Part shown: positions 13,631-27,100 of the stretch, one piece after another | Numbering within the stretch: position 1 is the first letter of the stretch | Layout of the letters: each line of letters starts with the position of its first letter | Assembly: GCA_017562135.1 (NCBI GenBank) | Contig: QEYB01001389.1 | Coordinates: forward strand, 124,001 to 188,000 | From: Dipylidium caninum | Lineage: Eukaryota > Platyhelminthes > Cestoda > Cyclophyllidea > Dipylidiidae | Direction of reading: 5' to 3' | Length of the DNA: 64,000 nucleotides | Made by a program: the position numbers and the translations under genes | Notes under the pieces: model-generated | The model's input: only the letters and a program-made list of their open reading frames with translations | Databases searched by the model: none | What the model was told of the DNA's origin: nothing

Positions 13631-15105
13631 TAATTGACTAAAGTTAAATCTTTGAAAGAACAAACGAACCGGCTTTTCGAATTGATGGTTTAACAGGTTA
13701 ACTTTGTGAATTCCTTTCCTCGACTTCTCCTGAACTTCCTATAAGTAGGCGGTAGAGCTCAACACGATTTCCGTTTTACGTAGAGCATACCGAGACACGA
13801 CTGAAGGTAGTTTTGCGAGAGCATTTATTCCTCAAAGAATACGTCTTAGAGATCCGGTCAGTTGCGCGCGAAAAAGCCCAACCATCCACATCTTCCCACA
13901 AAATCACCCTTCGCCACCTTTGTCCTTTCTCCCAACTTCACCTGCAATCAACCAAGGCTCATCCTCCCACCGACTAAGTCTACCTACGCATCCTCTAACA
14001 CACGGATGAGGAGATCAAGAAAAACCCTGAATTGGTATAATGATGAGGGTGTTTATTAATTCCTTAATGAGAAATTGTCCACGTACATGCGCGGTTCTCG
14101 TGACAGACTCGAGTGATGATTGGTGGAGACCCGGTGGAGATGGTCGCAATGATGCCACGACGACTCGGTGATTGGTTGACGCCTGTCTCCTGACATGCAC
14201 CCACCGGACACTTCCTCCATCGGATTGCTCAGTCCAGAGGTGTGGGTCTCATCACTCCTCAACATAAACTTCTAAGAGCTTTGCCACCCCACCACCGCCT
14301 CCTTGTAGATATGCATGTCTCCAGTTAGGCAACGTTGGCGGCTTTAAAACGTGCGTTTGAAATATAACTTTTTATTTTTCTCTTTTTATTTTCTATGCCT
14401 AATGAGTAGACAGTGTTTTGCAAACAGGTCTCCATTTGTGTGACCGTTAGGAGGGTCATTTTCTTTTCACTTTAAGAAAAAAATGTAGGACTGTGTGAAT
14501 TGCTCCAGATTAGCTCGACCCTCAACTTGCCTCGTTCCATTCGCCTAATTCGTAACGCTAACTTTTGGTGAGAGTTTCCTCAAAGCCAGAGAGACCATTC
14601 GGAATATCTTGGAGCTTCTGGTCAACAGTTTAATGAACTTCTTTAGAGAACTCTAAAGTCCTGAAAGGAGCGGCTTTATTATGCCTCCTGCTTCCTTCTC
14701 TATGAAACAGTCGCGTTTCCTTGATACGAGAGTAGACAGTAAGTAAATCCTCCTGAGATGCCTGACTTGGTGTTAGCATAGTTGTGCAGCCTTCTACAAC
14801 CCGGCCAAAGAGATGACTTTGAAGACTGAATGATGACAATGTCAAGGTAACGTCCGCCTAACTGCGCTCACCGTGTGGGCCAAGAGGCGAGTCTGAGATG
14901 GGAAAAGTGGACGGTTCTGCTGCTACCCCCAGCCCTAATTAATCCCTCGCCTCCCCCCATTCCCGCCCTCCTCCCTTCACCCGATCCCCCTGCCAGCCTG
15001 TCAGTCGTCATGAACAGGTGCCAAGCATTTCACTTTCAAATTATTATTCTACTTTGGCACACAGATTCCCCCTCCAACCGAGCGAATTTGGTGTTCTACT
15101 CACTG
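13631..15105. other. Intergenic: 5' flank of the nephrin-like gene
   Basis: No gene is supported between the dispersed repeat and the signal-peptide exon. A C/T-rich stretch lies around 14930-15000. The promoter of the nephrin-like gene should be here, but no motif is distinctive. Confidence 0.45.
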
Positions 15106-18100
15106 ATGGATGCTATGACTGACCGCGGTTTCGGCATCTTCTGTCTATATTTACTCGGTGAGTCCAAAGCAGGCCTTATTCAGACATTTCGTCAATACAC
15201 GAAACACATTTTACACATTTAACTCACGACAGTGTCACTTTCCTCATCCGAGATTAAAAATAGTGATTTCTTATTACATTCACCGAGTGGCAAGTAGCAA
15301 GACGTTGATTTTCGGACGAAACAGTCGGTGCACCGAAGGCGTTCCACATGATCCGCGGTGTCTTTGAACACTGAGATATTTTACAGTCAACTCACCCACT
15401 TTTTTTTCCCCACTCCTCCCGATCTATTAAGGGGTCTTCGTAGGTGTGGGCAATTTATTCCAAGGCGGTTAAAAACGCACCTGATGCTTATCGCCAGGTA
15501 ATAAAACTCTAAATTCTAACCTAATGCATTGGTGGATTTTACGGTGACATACAATATATAAAAAAGTCATCGTGGAAGATACTTTTGACCTTTTATTTGT
15601 TCATAAATAAATTCCCTGACATTACCATGCGACTTACCAAGTTGGTGTTAAAATACTGTAAAAAAAGCTATGTTTGCATTGCCAGTATTGCTAGGAGATG
15701 TTTGTGTCGGAGAGCCGGCGGCATTCCAGTCGGAACTGTGTACCAACGAGGAATTGGCGGCAGGAAAGCAGTGTTTTCGTAGAATACCCGACGCCACTTA
15801 CTCTTTGCCCCGGGGCTACACGGTGCATCTCCGCTGTGAGGTGGAGAATATGCGCGGAAAGGCTCAATGGCGTTTTAACAACCTACTCTTAGGTGAGACT
15901 CCGCTTACCTGCCTCTTTGCCCTCGCTACTCTCTCCGGCCTGCCCTACACAGCTCAGGGTCAGTCTCTTGGCGTCTTGGTTAGGCTTTCCCCTGTTACTT
16001 AACACGCACTCTCAATTAAAACTGGCCAATTGGCGCAGTGCTTGTGTAAATGCCGTCTCGCAGGCCACGACCCCAGTGTTCCCGCCTTCGAGCACATCTC
16101 CATGCCCGGAGATCTCGGCAGTGGCGATGTCAGCCTGCAAATACGCAATCTCACAACCGGTGACAGCGGAGAGTATGAATGTCAGGTTACACCGATCATG
16201 AATCAACCGCTTCTTCGAAGAAAGACTTGGCTTCAAGTGACCGGTATGTCCTTTTTTTCAAGTTTTCCTCTATTCAAAAAAGATCATCATATTCACGACA
16301 ATTTGAATGTACGCTTGAATGAACCCTAGTGATCCCGTCTATGCCGCGATTATTCACCCTGGGAAAGGAGATTAAAGATGGCACTCTGGTGGTTCCCCTG
16401 CCCGACGGAGACGAAACTATATCTGTGGAGTGCGTGGCCTCGAACGGTGTCCCACCACCCGATTTCTACTGGAAACTTAATGACGTGGTGCTTCGAAACA
16501 AACCTTCGGACAATAAATCTTCCGGTGAGTACTTTGTTAGGGAGCTGAAGAAGCCCCTTCTAAAGTACACACACACACAGTCCACGAGGGTAACCTACCG
16601 GAATCTATCAAGAGGAATATTTCCGCATCCGCGAGAGTGAATTTGCGTTACTGACGGGACCTTGTTATGAGCGCATAATTACAGGTTACACACACAGTTC
16701 ACATTATTTGGACACTTCATCTTCGGGTGTCGTGAAGGGGAATTTGATGAATTTTGAGTGTGTTTCGGTGGTGTGAGAGCAATGCGTAGACAGAGCATGA
16801 CTTTTATTCGTCTCTCTCGTTTTTCTCCTGAGTCCGGTTCTCCTCAGTAGGAAAATTCCCTTGGGGACCGATGTATTGTCTGGCTAATGATTCGTCAAGG
16901 ATCTTCATTATCATAGAGACAAATTCACCTCAACTTGAGTCTTCACGGTAGACTTTCACGACGAACTCATCGATTATATGTCAATTAACGTGAGCTCCTC
17001 CATCTCCCTCGACTCTACTTTTATTCACCAAATTAGAAATGTAGAATTGTGTCCAACTTTAGATTGAAGTAATTTGGGAGGGAATTTTATAAGCTTTGGA
17101 AAAAAAGGTCTTTTAGTCTCTTTCGATGGTGAGGTTTAGTGCTGGAGACTCCAAACAAGGCATCCGCATTATTTGTTGTCCTAACATTAACTTTTAAATT
17201 GTATGGACTTTGTAAAAACTGATCGGGTCGTTGTTTTGGGGGAACCAGTGCTTCAAAAACCATATGCATCAGATGGAAACAAATATTCTAATTTCCACAG
17301 TCTTGTACCTCCACGGATTCGGTAGAAGGGTGCAAAAATGGCCAATCCAAAGTCGTGACGACTTCTAGTTGTATCCGCGCCTTCAACATAGTCTCAGCTT
17401 ACTTGGTGAACATAAGCTGCGTTTCAGATACGTTACAAATCAAAACTATAAAAGAGTGAATGAGCATTCGATGTAGTAAAAAGAGAAGCATTTCCCTGCT
17501 AACCTCAAGAAGTGATGGAACGGCTCGACTGGAGGCTAACCTCAAACAGACGGCCTCCTGTCCTGACAATAATTATTCAAACTATTAACCTACAATTAAC
17601 ATAACCACACCCAAATGCAGATGGCATTGTCATGGCCAGAGACAATGCAAAACCTGGAAAAGGGGCCATTGGGTGTCATCATTAGTCGTGTCATAGTGCC
17701 TAATGAGATGCAAACAGCACAACGCAGGCAGATATTTCGTGGCTCTGACTAGCTAATTTCGACCCCTAACAGGTAAAGCACCCACCGAGAATGATGGTTT
17801 CGCACGTCTATGACTAGTTGGCGTAATTACCTGTTCTTAGGTCAACCCATAGGCGAAAAGTTGTCCAATCAACTGCAACGTGCAAGACATCGCTAAACCA
17901 ATAGAACACCACCGTCTGAGTGACGTCAAATACTCACGAATTTCTTGAAGTATTTACTGAAAGTGTAAGCCTAGGCTAAACGAAACATTACTGGCATATT
18001 GTTTTAGTTTTCTCTTGAAGGTAGAGTGTTAATGCATAGTCATTTTCAGGTTAGGAGCAACTGAAATAATACTGCATGGCCATCATTTACACCGGCCTAG

Positions 18101-21100
18101 GTGATTGCATAATGAGATGCGCTCGTGGTCATACCCGTTTCCATAGTCGAAGTGGCTACACATCTATAATGTACGAAATAAGCTGTTTTGTGGTCTATCC
18201 AACGTTGGAACGAGCAACTGGTTTTGTAACCCTGCCACGAAAGTATCCAATGTGTTCTGTGACTGATTTCTCTCTGTTTCGCCAGAAATACCAGACTGGG
18301 ATAATTTTTAAAACCGAATGGAATCATTCAGAATTAACTCCTTGACTCATGTGGAGTAGAGATGCTAGCGACTAGAAATAACTATCACTCTGCCAAAGGA
18401 AACCAACAACATCATTTGGGTTACAATACTCCTTGTCCACCGAGGAGTAATTTTGAAAAAGCATGTAATTTAGCCTTTGACCATAGTATCACTTGCTTTC
18501 AGGTAAATGAACAAGATGTTCAGCCTTTAATTGACTCATTCTGATTGATAAACACGGCGCACAAAGCTACAGGGTGATTAGAATGAGTGATTAGTTTGAT
18601 GAAACAAATGAACAGCCAGTGATTAATGGACCAATTAGCACCTAAAAAAGTAAACTAAACATAAACCCTTTTTTAAATACCACATGGAGCATTTTACGAT
18701 AGTGTAATCTAAACCGATGGTTAATCATCCCTTTATAATGACTCAGAGTTTCTTTGACAAAGGAGGATGACATGTTAACAGGGCTTGTTTTTAGATTTCA
18801 TCGTTCAAATAAAGATTAAGAGTAATATAATTTTCCCCGAAATGGATGCGGTGTAATTTATTTCGAGCATTTGTCTGCCACAATCACGCATGCCCATTTT
18901 AGTAAAATGGCCTCAAATCCTCACAAATCAGGGTGACGACCGCTCGCTGCTGACACTGCTCAAATCCGACCTCAAAACGGATGACAGCCTGGCATGCGAG
19001 GTCAGCAATAATGCGACTTTAATTCGCGAAGACGTAATGGCAAGGATACTGCGCACCACCGTCCGAATTGATGTTCATGGTAAGGTGTATTCAAGTTTAC
19101 TTATTCATAATTAGTAGAATCGAACACCACGGTAATTTGAGTTTAGCGTTGCCGCTCACAATTTGCCTCTGCATTACGCAGTAATTATTGCGTAGACTTT
19201 GCTCGTTATTCCTACGGAGAAGTAGAAGAAGCTTCTGCAAAATAAATGATGTTAAACTCTCTTATTAGTAAACCTGCCTCCTATAAAAATAAAAATAAAT
19301 ACGATCCTAAGCAATCTTTTAATAAAGAGTTGTGTCATGTATTTTCATTACTATTTTCTGGTTAGCCTCCTCTCTTTTTATTAGAGTCTCATGTAGTTTA
19401 AAAATCCCGAGGCAGACCAAATGCGAAAAGTTGACAAAATTGGGTTATTGAGTGGCCACAGTTATCATCCAAGCCATAGCAGTTTAGATGAAAGCACGCT
19501 TTTCAACAGGATACATGTTTTATGTCAGTGGATGGAATAGTTGAATTGTTTGTATAGACTCCAATTTGGTATGGTTTCTGTGGAATTTAGCTGTTATAGA
19601 AGTTTGATTTCCTACGCTGATATGATGACACCAGCGCGATTTTCTCCACCTTTTTCTCCTTCCTCTAAAACGAAGTGGTACACTTTTGCGATACTTCTCT
19701 GGTTATCTCACACCAACTAGCGGACTATTTACGCCCACTTTTATAACACACTTTGTTCATCCGATGCTCGTTCGCATCTACGTCTCCAGTTGCATCAGCA
19801 CTGCCCACCTCTCCTTCGGTCCCCGCTCTCTCTCCCTCTCCCTCTCCCACTCCCCCGCATTATCTTATCTTGCTGTTTAACCGGATGCGTAAGCAATAAA
19901 TACACATCGTACTTGCCCCACAACACCCTACCGGTCCTCTCCTCCAAACCGAGGGTCCAATCACACTGCGCTGATACGTGCGAAAATTAGTACCCCTAAT
20001 TTCTCCCTAATTAATCTCCTTCTCCATCGGATGGCGATTTCGTTGGCCGGCTATAAACCCTCTTGCAACGTGGTTTAACTTTTCCCCCCAGTTTACATTA
20101 AATGTTGCTTAAAAGGCCTCTCGTGGCTCCAAGTCCTTGCAGTAGCTAAGTGATGTGAAAGTTAGGCGCGTTTTATATACTCTATTTACGTGATTATAGA
20201 GCCGTAGTGGGTCATACTGGCTTGGTTTTTTTATCTCAAGACAAGATCGTTTAGCACAATTTGGACAAAAATTATTGTCGAGTACCTCGATTATGCCATT
20301 TACCTACTGGTTTATGGCTATTTAGATCGGGCATAAAAATCACATCTCTCAAAGAAATTTATCTTAATGTACGATAGATATTTAAAAAATATATCTAATA
20401 ACTTTTAGTGCCTCCGGGACCGCCTAGAATTACCTTCATAGGCAACCATCGCGATGAAACCATCAAGGAGGGAAGTCAGTTGCAAGCGGAATGTGTCGCA
20501 ATACCCCCCTGGGCATCCTGTAGGAGCTCTTTTCTGGCGGTGGCACTTTCCTCCTTCCCCACTAGCCACCCAACCTCCTTTGCCACGCCTCCCTATGGGT
20601 CTGCCCTTCTACTCTCAGGACTTCGTCCAGACCATCATCAACACAGAGGACGTACCTACCAGCTTCTACGAGACTTTCACTAATGGCGAACTGAAGGCTG
20701 TGCTGACAATTCCTAACGTCAATCGACGCTACCATTACGCCAACCTGTCCTGCGAGACCGCTCATGGGACGGGAGTCTCAAAGCGAGTTGATGTCAATGT
20801 CAAACTACGCTGTGAGTCAATTTATCCTGTGATTGGATGACCCAAAACATCCCGTGTAAATTTTGACTAAATGATTGCCAAGTTACTGGGGCTAGTCGAA
20901 TGCTCTATCCCCTATATGCGCGGAACAAAACATGCTGATGACCATTATTTCGCCGAACATCCATCCTGCGGCGCATAAAATTCACCGGGTTGATTTGAAT
21001 CTTGGGTTGTTTTTTTTGTAGCATTTGGGTAATTATAACCACTGTCGGGCAGTTAAATGAAAATACAAATAATCATCATCAGTTACTCAATGAAGTTGAA

Positions 21101-24100
21101 ACGAAAAAGAGTGAAATGTTAGGCACAACGTAAAGCAGCGGAATTTTTTCCAATGGGCTTATTTACAGCCAGTTTTTGTGGAGACTGGGACAAGAAAATC
21201 CAAAAATTTTGTTGCCGCAGCCGAGCTTAGGTGTAAATTATACGTTACGTTTAAAATGTTCTTGTTATAATAATTAGGTGAGATGTCAAGGTTAATTATA
21301 GAAGAAGGACATTTACGCCGGCATATATTTTGGTTCAATCAGGAGTTGAAGGTAAAAGAAGCAGTGAAAGAAAATTAACGACACTTACGACGAGCTTCTA
21401 TGACGACCCAAGTGTCAAAGATGGTTTAAAATGTTTGATAATTGAAATAGGGATCCTGAAGGTGTTGGACCAAGGGCACGACCTTAAAAAATTGGATGAT
21501 AATGTCCTGAAGGCGATGGTGGATTCAGATCCTTGTCAGCTTATTAGGGAATTTACATCAAAGGTAGACTGTCTATGGTTTACAGGTCATGGTCATCTTC
21601 ATCGCATGGGAAAAGCGTACGAGTGAGGGAATTGGTTCCCTCATGAGTTGACAGAAGCCCTATTTAATCCACGCCTCTTTTATCTCGGTGTGAAGCCGGT
21701 CCATTTTGCGACTAGTTTGTATTTCGAGATGAAGAGTTGGGAGTCACACAATAGTTGTGTACGAGTAAACAATGGCTTTCTCCAAGGTAAGTCCCAATTT
21801 TGCCACCTAAATTATCAACAACAATAAGGAAGATTCTTGTTTGTGCGTTGGGATTTCTCAGGAATTATACGCTGTGTATTGGTTTAACCTGGCCCGGACG
21901 TTACAGCTATAGCGTAAAGGTAATTTAAAACGATCTTTTTTGATCAATTAGGAATAAGGAATCCTTCAACACGATGATGTCTGGCCTCATGTTGCAAAAA
22001 TAATGGAGGAAAACACTGGGAAAGTTAGATTTGAACCGTCACCTCCTCCACCTTGTTCATCAGATTTCGTATCGCTGGGTCACTACTTTTTTTACGTAGT
22101 TAGAACATAGATGAAGAGGCAAAGACATTAACAATGTTGAAAAAGTAAAGACCCACTTGAAAAAGTTTTCAATGCCAAATTGAAGGACTTAAAAAATGAG
22201 TCGTACAGCTCCCCACATGCTGGTAAAGACGCCTAAAAAATGACAGAAACTATATTGCTGATTAAAGGATGGGATTTCTTTAATAAATAAATGCCTTTCG
22301 ACTGCGAAAATTTTTTGATTGCTTTTCGGTCCGTCTACGCGAGGTGATACAACACCACCACAGCCGAGGTAAGATTTTCCAGAAATATCTGTGGTTAATA
22401 AGCTGGAAGAAAAATTTGGGAGAGTGCTGTGGATACTTTTGCTCTAAGAGTTGGCGCATTTTGCGATCTGATTGCAAAATTTTGCCGTCGCCCTCATATT
22501 CATAATCTTCCCTCACCAAGTGGTGCACATTCCTTAGTAGCATATCAAGGCAAATGTAAACTGTCTTTTCAGGATGCAAGTTCCCGGACTTCAATAGAGG
22601 CACCTCGGCCGAATGAATTCGGTGTGATTGCCTGATGTGATCCGCTGGGACAAAGACAAAGGCGCGAGAGAGGGAGAGAGAGAGTGAAAAAGGAGAGAAA
22701 GAGAAAGTTCTGGCGGTCTTAGGGCTTAGCCTTGATTAAGGGATGTTGTGGGGGAACACAATCATCTCTGAAACAGAATGTAGGGCCATCGTTCTGCATA
22801 TGGGTAACGTGTCATCTGAGTGTATAAAAACGAGTGGCTCGCGGGTGCGACCTTATAAATAATTTTAAAACAATAGATACGACTAAATCGAATTCCACGC
22901 TTTCTATCTCACTCTTTCACCAGCATCGTTGTCAAATAAAATCACTTATCTGACGTATGAGGCCATTTGAAACCTTAAATCTTGAGGCATAAACTTTTTT
23001 ATCCAAAGTGTCTTATCCAGAAAGAAGAAAAAGAAAACGCGTACATTGCATTTCTGTACAATAGACAGTCGCTCCTTTCATCGCATATTCTTTGACAAGT
23101 TAACGGCTCCTCTCTTTCGATTACCTGCGCTTTTTTGTTTAAACTTTCGAGAGATTCACTGCCAAAATGTGATGTCCTCTGGTAAGAGTATTTTCAACTT
23201 CTCGTATTTCTTTTCCCCATAATATTGGTTGAAAATAGACTTTTGGGGAATTTTTTATCAGTTATGTGATTGGGTTACCTTATCTTTAAACAAGTGTCGT
23301 GTCCACTCTTTCTTATCGCCTTTTATTTCTTGCCAGTTCCGCCTCAGAACCTGACCATTACACTGAAGAATAAGCCGCTTTTTGCCGGCCTCGTGAATGG
23401 CAGACCCGAATCCGTCGCCTATGCCCAAGAAAATGCCAAGTTGACATTCGTCTGTTCCACTGACGAGATGTACCCCAATGTCACGCTCAAGTGGGTCCTC
23501 CTTACTGAGGATCGTACAGTTGTCCAATCTGACATCGCAGCCCATCGGGACGTTCTCAAGACGTCGACCCGACAGCCCGGAGCCTTCACTCGAGAATCCG
23601 AGGTCACCATCAAAATGCTGCAGCGCAATCAACATGGCTTCCTTGATTGTCAAGCCTGGTATGAGGGCATCAATCGGGTGATTCGTAGCGTCCGCCTGGG
23701 CATCATATGTACGCAGCAACACATACTACTTAACGTTTATCAGCAACCCGCAAAGCAGGCTTTATTAGAAGTAATGACTGAATTATTGCTTGTCTTCTAA
23801 TCCAGAGACATTGACGATGTATCTTAATGCCTATCTGTACGCCTAGTAGTTAGAAATAATGTAAAATTTCCCTGTTAGATCCACCGGATGAGCCAACAAT
23901 CAAAGGTCACAGCAGTGATGAACCAATCAGAATTGGCGAGTCCCTCCGACTGGTCTGTGAATGTCTGAATGGACATCCACCGCCGAAATTACAATGGCTC
24001 AAGAGTTGGTTTTTAGCTTTCCTTTTTATTACTAATCGCATCCTGTTATCTTAGATGGTAAGCCAATTGAAACGACTTTCGCGCAGCAACACTTTCGTGG

Positions 24101-27100
24101 TGGTGTGAGACTGGAACTTCAGTTAATTGGCAAGATGGAGGACAATGGGGCTAAGATAACGTAAGTTTCAATTTTACACACTTACATATAGAGTTACTTA
24201 TGCGCCTGTGTAATCTAATCCTCGCGGATCTCCTTCCATTCCTTCGCTTGATATCGCTAAGCTCGATTAAGTTCAAGCAAATAAACGAGAGCACCTCCCA
24301 AATTCCCAATTTAATAATGAAACTCACAATGATTTAATCTCTTGATTGGTAGATTAAGTCGTTAAACCGGACGTCGACCTTAGATGGGCTTTGGTCCTTG
24401 ATCCCTTAAAGGTTGCCTTCTTCACCCGCCCAACGGAATCGCCGAAGCGTGAGACATCTTGAAAACCGCTCACAAAATTCCGTTGCTAACAACTGAGCTT
24501 TCGGGATGTCAATTCACCTGTCACTTTTAACTTTCGTTAGGCTTTTGTCTAATCTAAAAACCACAATGAAGGAGACTGGGAGTGGAGTCAGATAATCAAA
24601 GATGCACATAGCTATAGGTGACCCACTTCCACCGATTCATGCATAATTCCCTCTTCCACAATGCAATGCAGTTCAGATGGGTTTGAGTTGCTATTCAAAA
24701 AGTCGTAAGGGTTCGCATATATTAAAGTAATTTACGTTTCTCCGCATGAATACGGCCTCAGTGGGAGACAGAGTCACCTCTTACTAGGCTTTTTGACTAG
24801 CTAAACTGATTTTAAAGAGTGCACCTTAACCCAAAATGCCTTCTCTCCCCCACGGTCTTGCATAGAATCAGATTGTTTCACCGAAACCATTAGTTCTTCC
24901 ATCTCGAGTCCCCTTCTCAAGTATCGGCAAGAGAAAGGAAACTTTTGGAACCATTTCTCCCAGCCAGCAGTGAATTGAACGTGGTCTTTCACATTAACTT
25001 TGACTGTTGTCGGGCGCAGAGGACGACCGGGTTTCTTCCCCCTACTGCATTGTTCCACCGTGATTAGTAACATTGACACCGCACCGAAACTGAGCTAAAG
25101 CACGCGATAGTGCGGATCACATACTTTCGAGGTAGCATGGACGATGACCTTTACCTCCGCCAACTTATTTAATACGAATTTGGAAATTATTATTATTATT
25201 GGACTTCTATTCGCGTAGTTGAGGCAAACGAGATTGTCATGAGTTTGAAATAACCTCTATTAAACAGTTGAAAGGTTGTTGACAAGCTCGGCCACTGAAT
25301 CTGTCCCATCTCTTAATCACTCGCACTTATACTAATTCTTCTGCCAATTTGTGCCTTTTGTAGATGTGAGGCGAAAAGTCAGGCCCAGTTGAAGGAGGTG
25401 AAGAGTCGCCCTCTCACCCTGTTAGTTTACTTTCCGGCCTCAGAGGTCAGCGTGAACATCCATCAGCAGGGCGGTCTCCTGGCTGGCCAGGAGGTGGAGG
25501 TCAGCTGTGAAGCAGGCTCCGCCAACCCCCCAGCCCGTCTGCAGTGGCGCTACTATCATTGCAGCCGCATCAAACAGTACATGCGACGGGCTGATCATTC
25601 CACAATTCTTCTCACCTCCCTGAAAAAGCCCGCTCCAGCACTGACTGCAGCACCACCTTCGCCGAGTGAAATTCCTCAAGACTGCGAAATGGATGAACGC
25701 ATCGGTGTGTGTGTGTGTGTGTGTGTGCTTCTAGCTTTGAAACTGGTAGAAGGATGCACGACAATATTGTTTTCAACTTGGGTTTTTCTAACAGAAAACT
25801 GCACCACAGCGTTAAACAGGGTACTCTAGGTCCAAATTATAGCTCGAGAAAGTGTGTTAAGAAAATTCTGATGTGATTCTTGGAGGTCAGCCATTGTCGC
25901 GAGGAAGGGGAGATTTAGTGTCTCCAACTCCAGGTCTATAAAAGCGTGTCATGTAGTTACTTTCACTATCAATGATTTCTGGCACGCTGGTAGAACTTTC
26001 TATTTGGACTAAGATATATTTTGAGTCCTCTTTAAAGTAGTACATTACGTCTTACCTACTCAGGCATTGAAGATCCAACGGCTGAGGGGAGCTTTGGTGG
26101 TTTCATTTCTCGAGGCCGACTGTTACTACGACCAGAATGGCGGGATCACTTGGACTTTGTGGCTTGCCTCGCCTCCAACACTGTCTACAATCATTTGACC
26201 AAACAAAGTCACGTTCAACTCAACATCTCCTTCCAACCCCACTTCATTGGCTTTCAGCCAGGCGATTCACACAGCATTGTCGAAGGTACGTCCACCAAAC
26301 TCCCTCTTCTACTTCCTAATCGGCTGGAAACTACGGAACGGGCGTCTACTGCGTATACGACATACAGAGAGCACAAATTTTCTAATTATTTAGAGCATTC
26401 ATTTGAAATAACTAGACTTGACGTCTACGACTTTCTGTCAGCGTTTTGACAAGTCATATATATATCTTTTTGAAAACAGTCATTATTTATGGAGCTAATA
26501 AACGCGTCAAAGTTTTTTTATATTACATTACGAACAAGGCAATAACCAGTGGGAATGTTGTCGGATGAACATGGAGAATGTGGTAAAACGTCAGTATTGT
26601 GAAGAAGTTCCCTTAACTTATCGAGAGTAATTGAAGCTTTACATGGTTGTCGTGCGATGTCATCATAAAACAATGCTGCGCTGTGACCATTGACCAATGC
26701 CGATTGTCTTTTTGTTTCATAAGTTCCTCTTCATGGATGTCATCAGTTCCATGGGTGACGAGAGGACTCAGCGCCTGTTGTGGGCATCCCACCATACGCT
26801 AGTCATATTTGTTATCGGTGGAAATTTCGGCCGAGGGCTGTTTCCCTGGGGTTAAATTCCCATTTACCCATCTACTCGACCGCTTTCCATCCTCATACAA
26901 AATCCACTTTACATCGCGAGTGATGATTTGGGGCAATAAATGGCGGTCACTTGTAGTTGCATCAGTTCTTTTGGCCGAAAGGAATGAATCCGAGTTTTCT
27001 CTTTGTCATTCAGTGTATGCAGTTGTATGGATGGCTACTTCCAATTTAGTTTAGACCCAAGTTCACGATTAATTCCTTTTTTTGGTGGATCGGACTCCAC

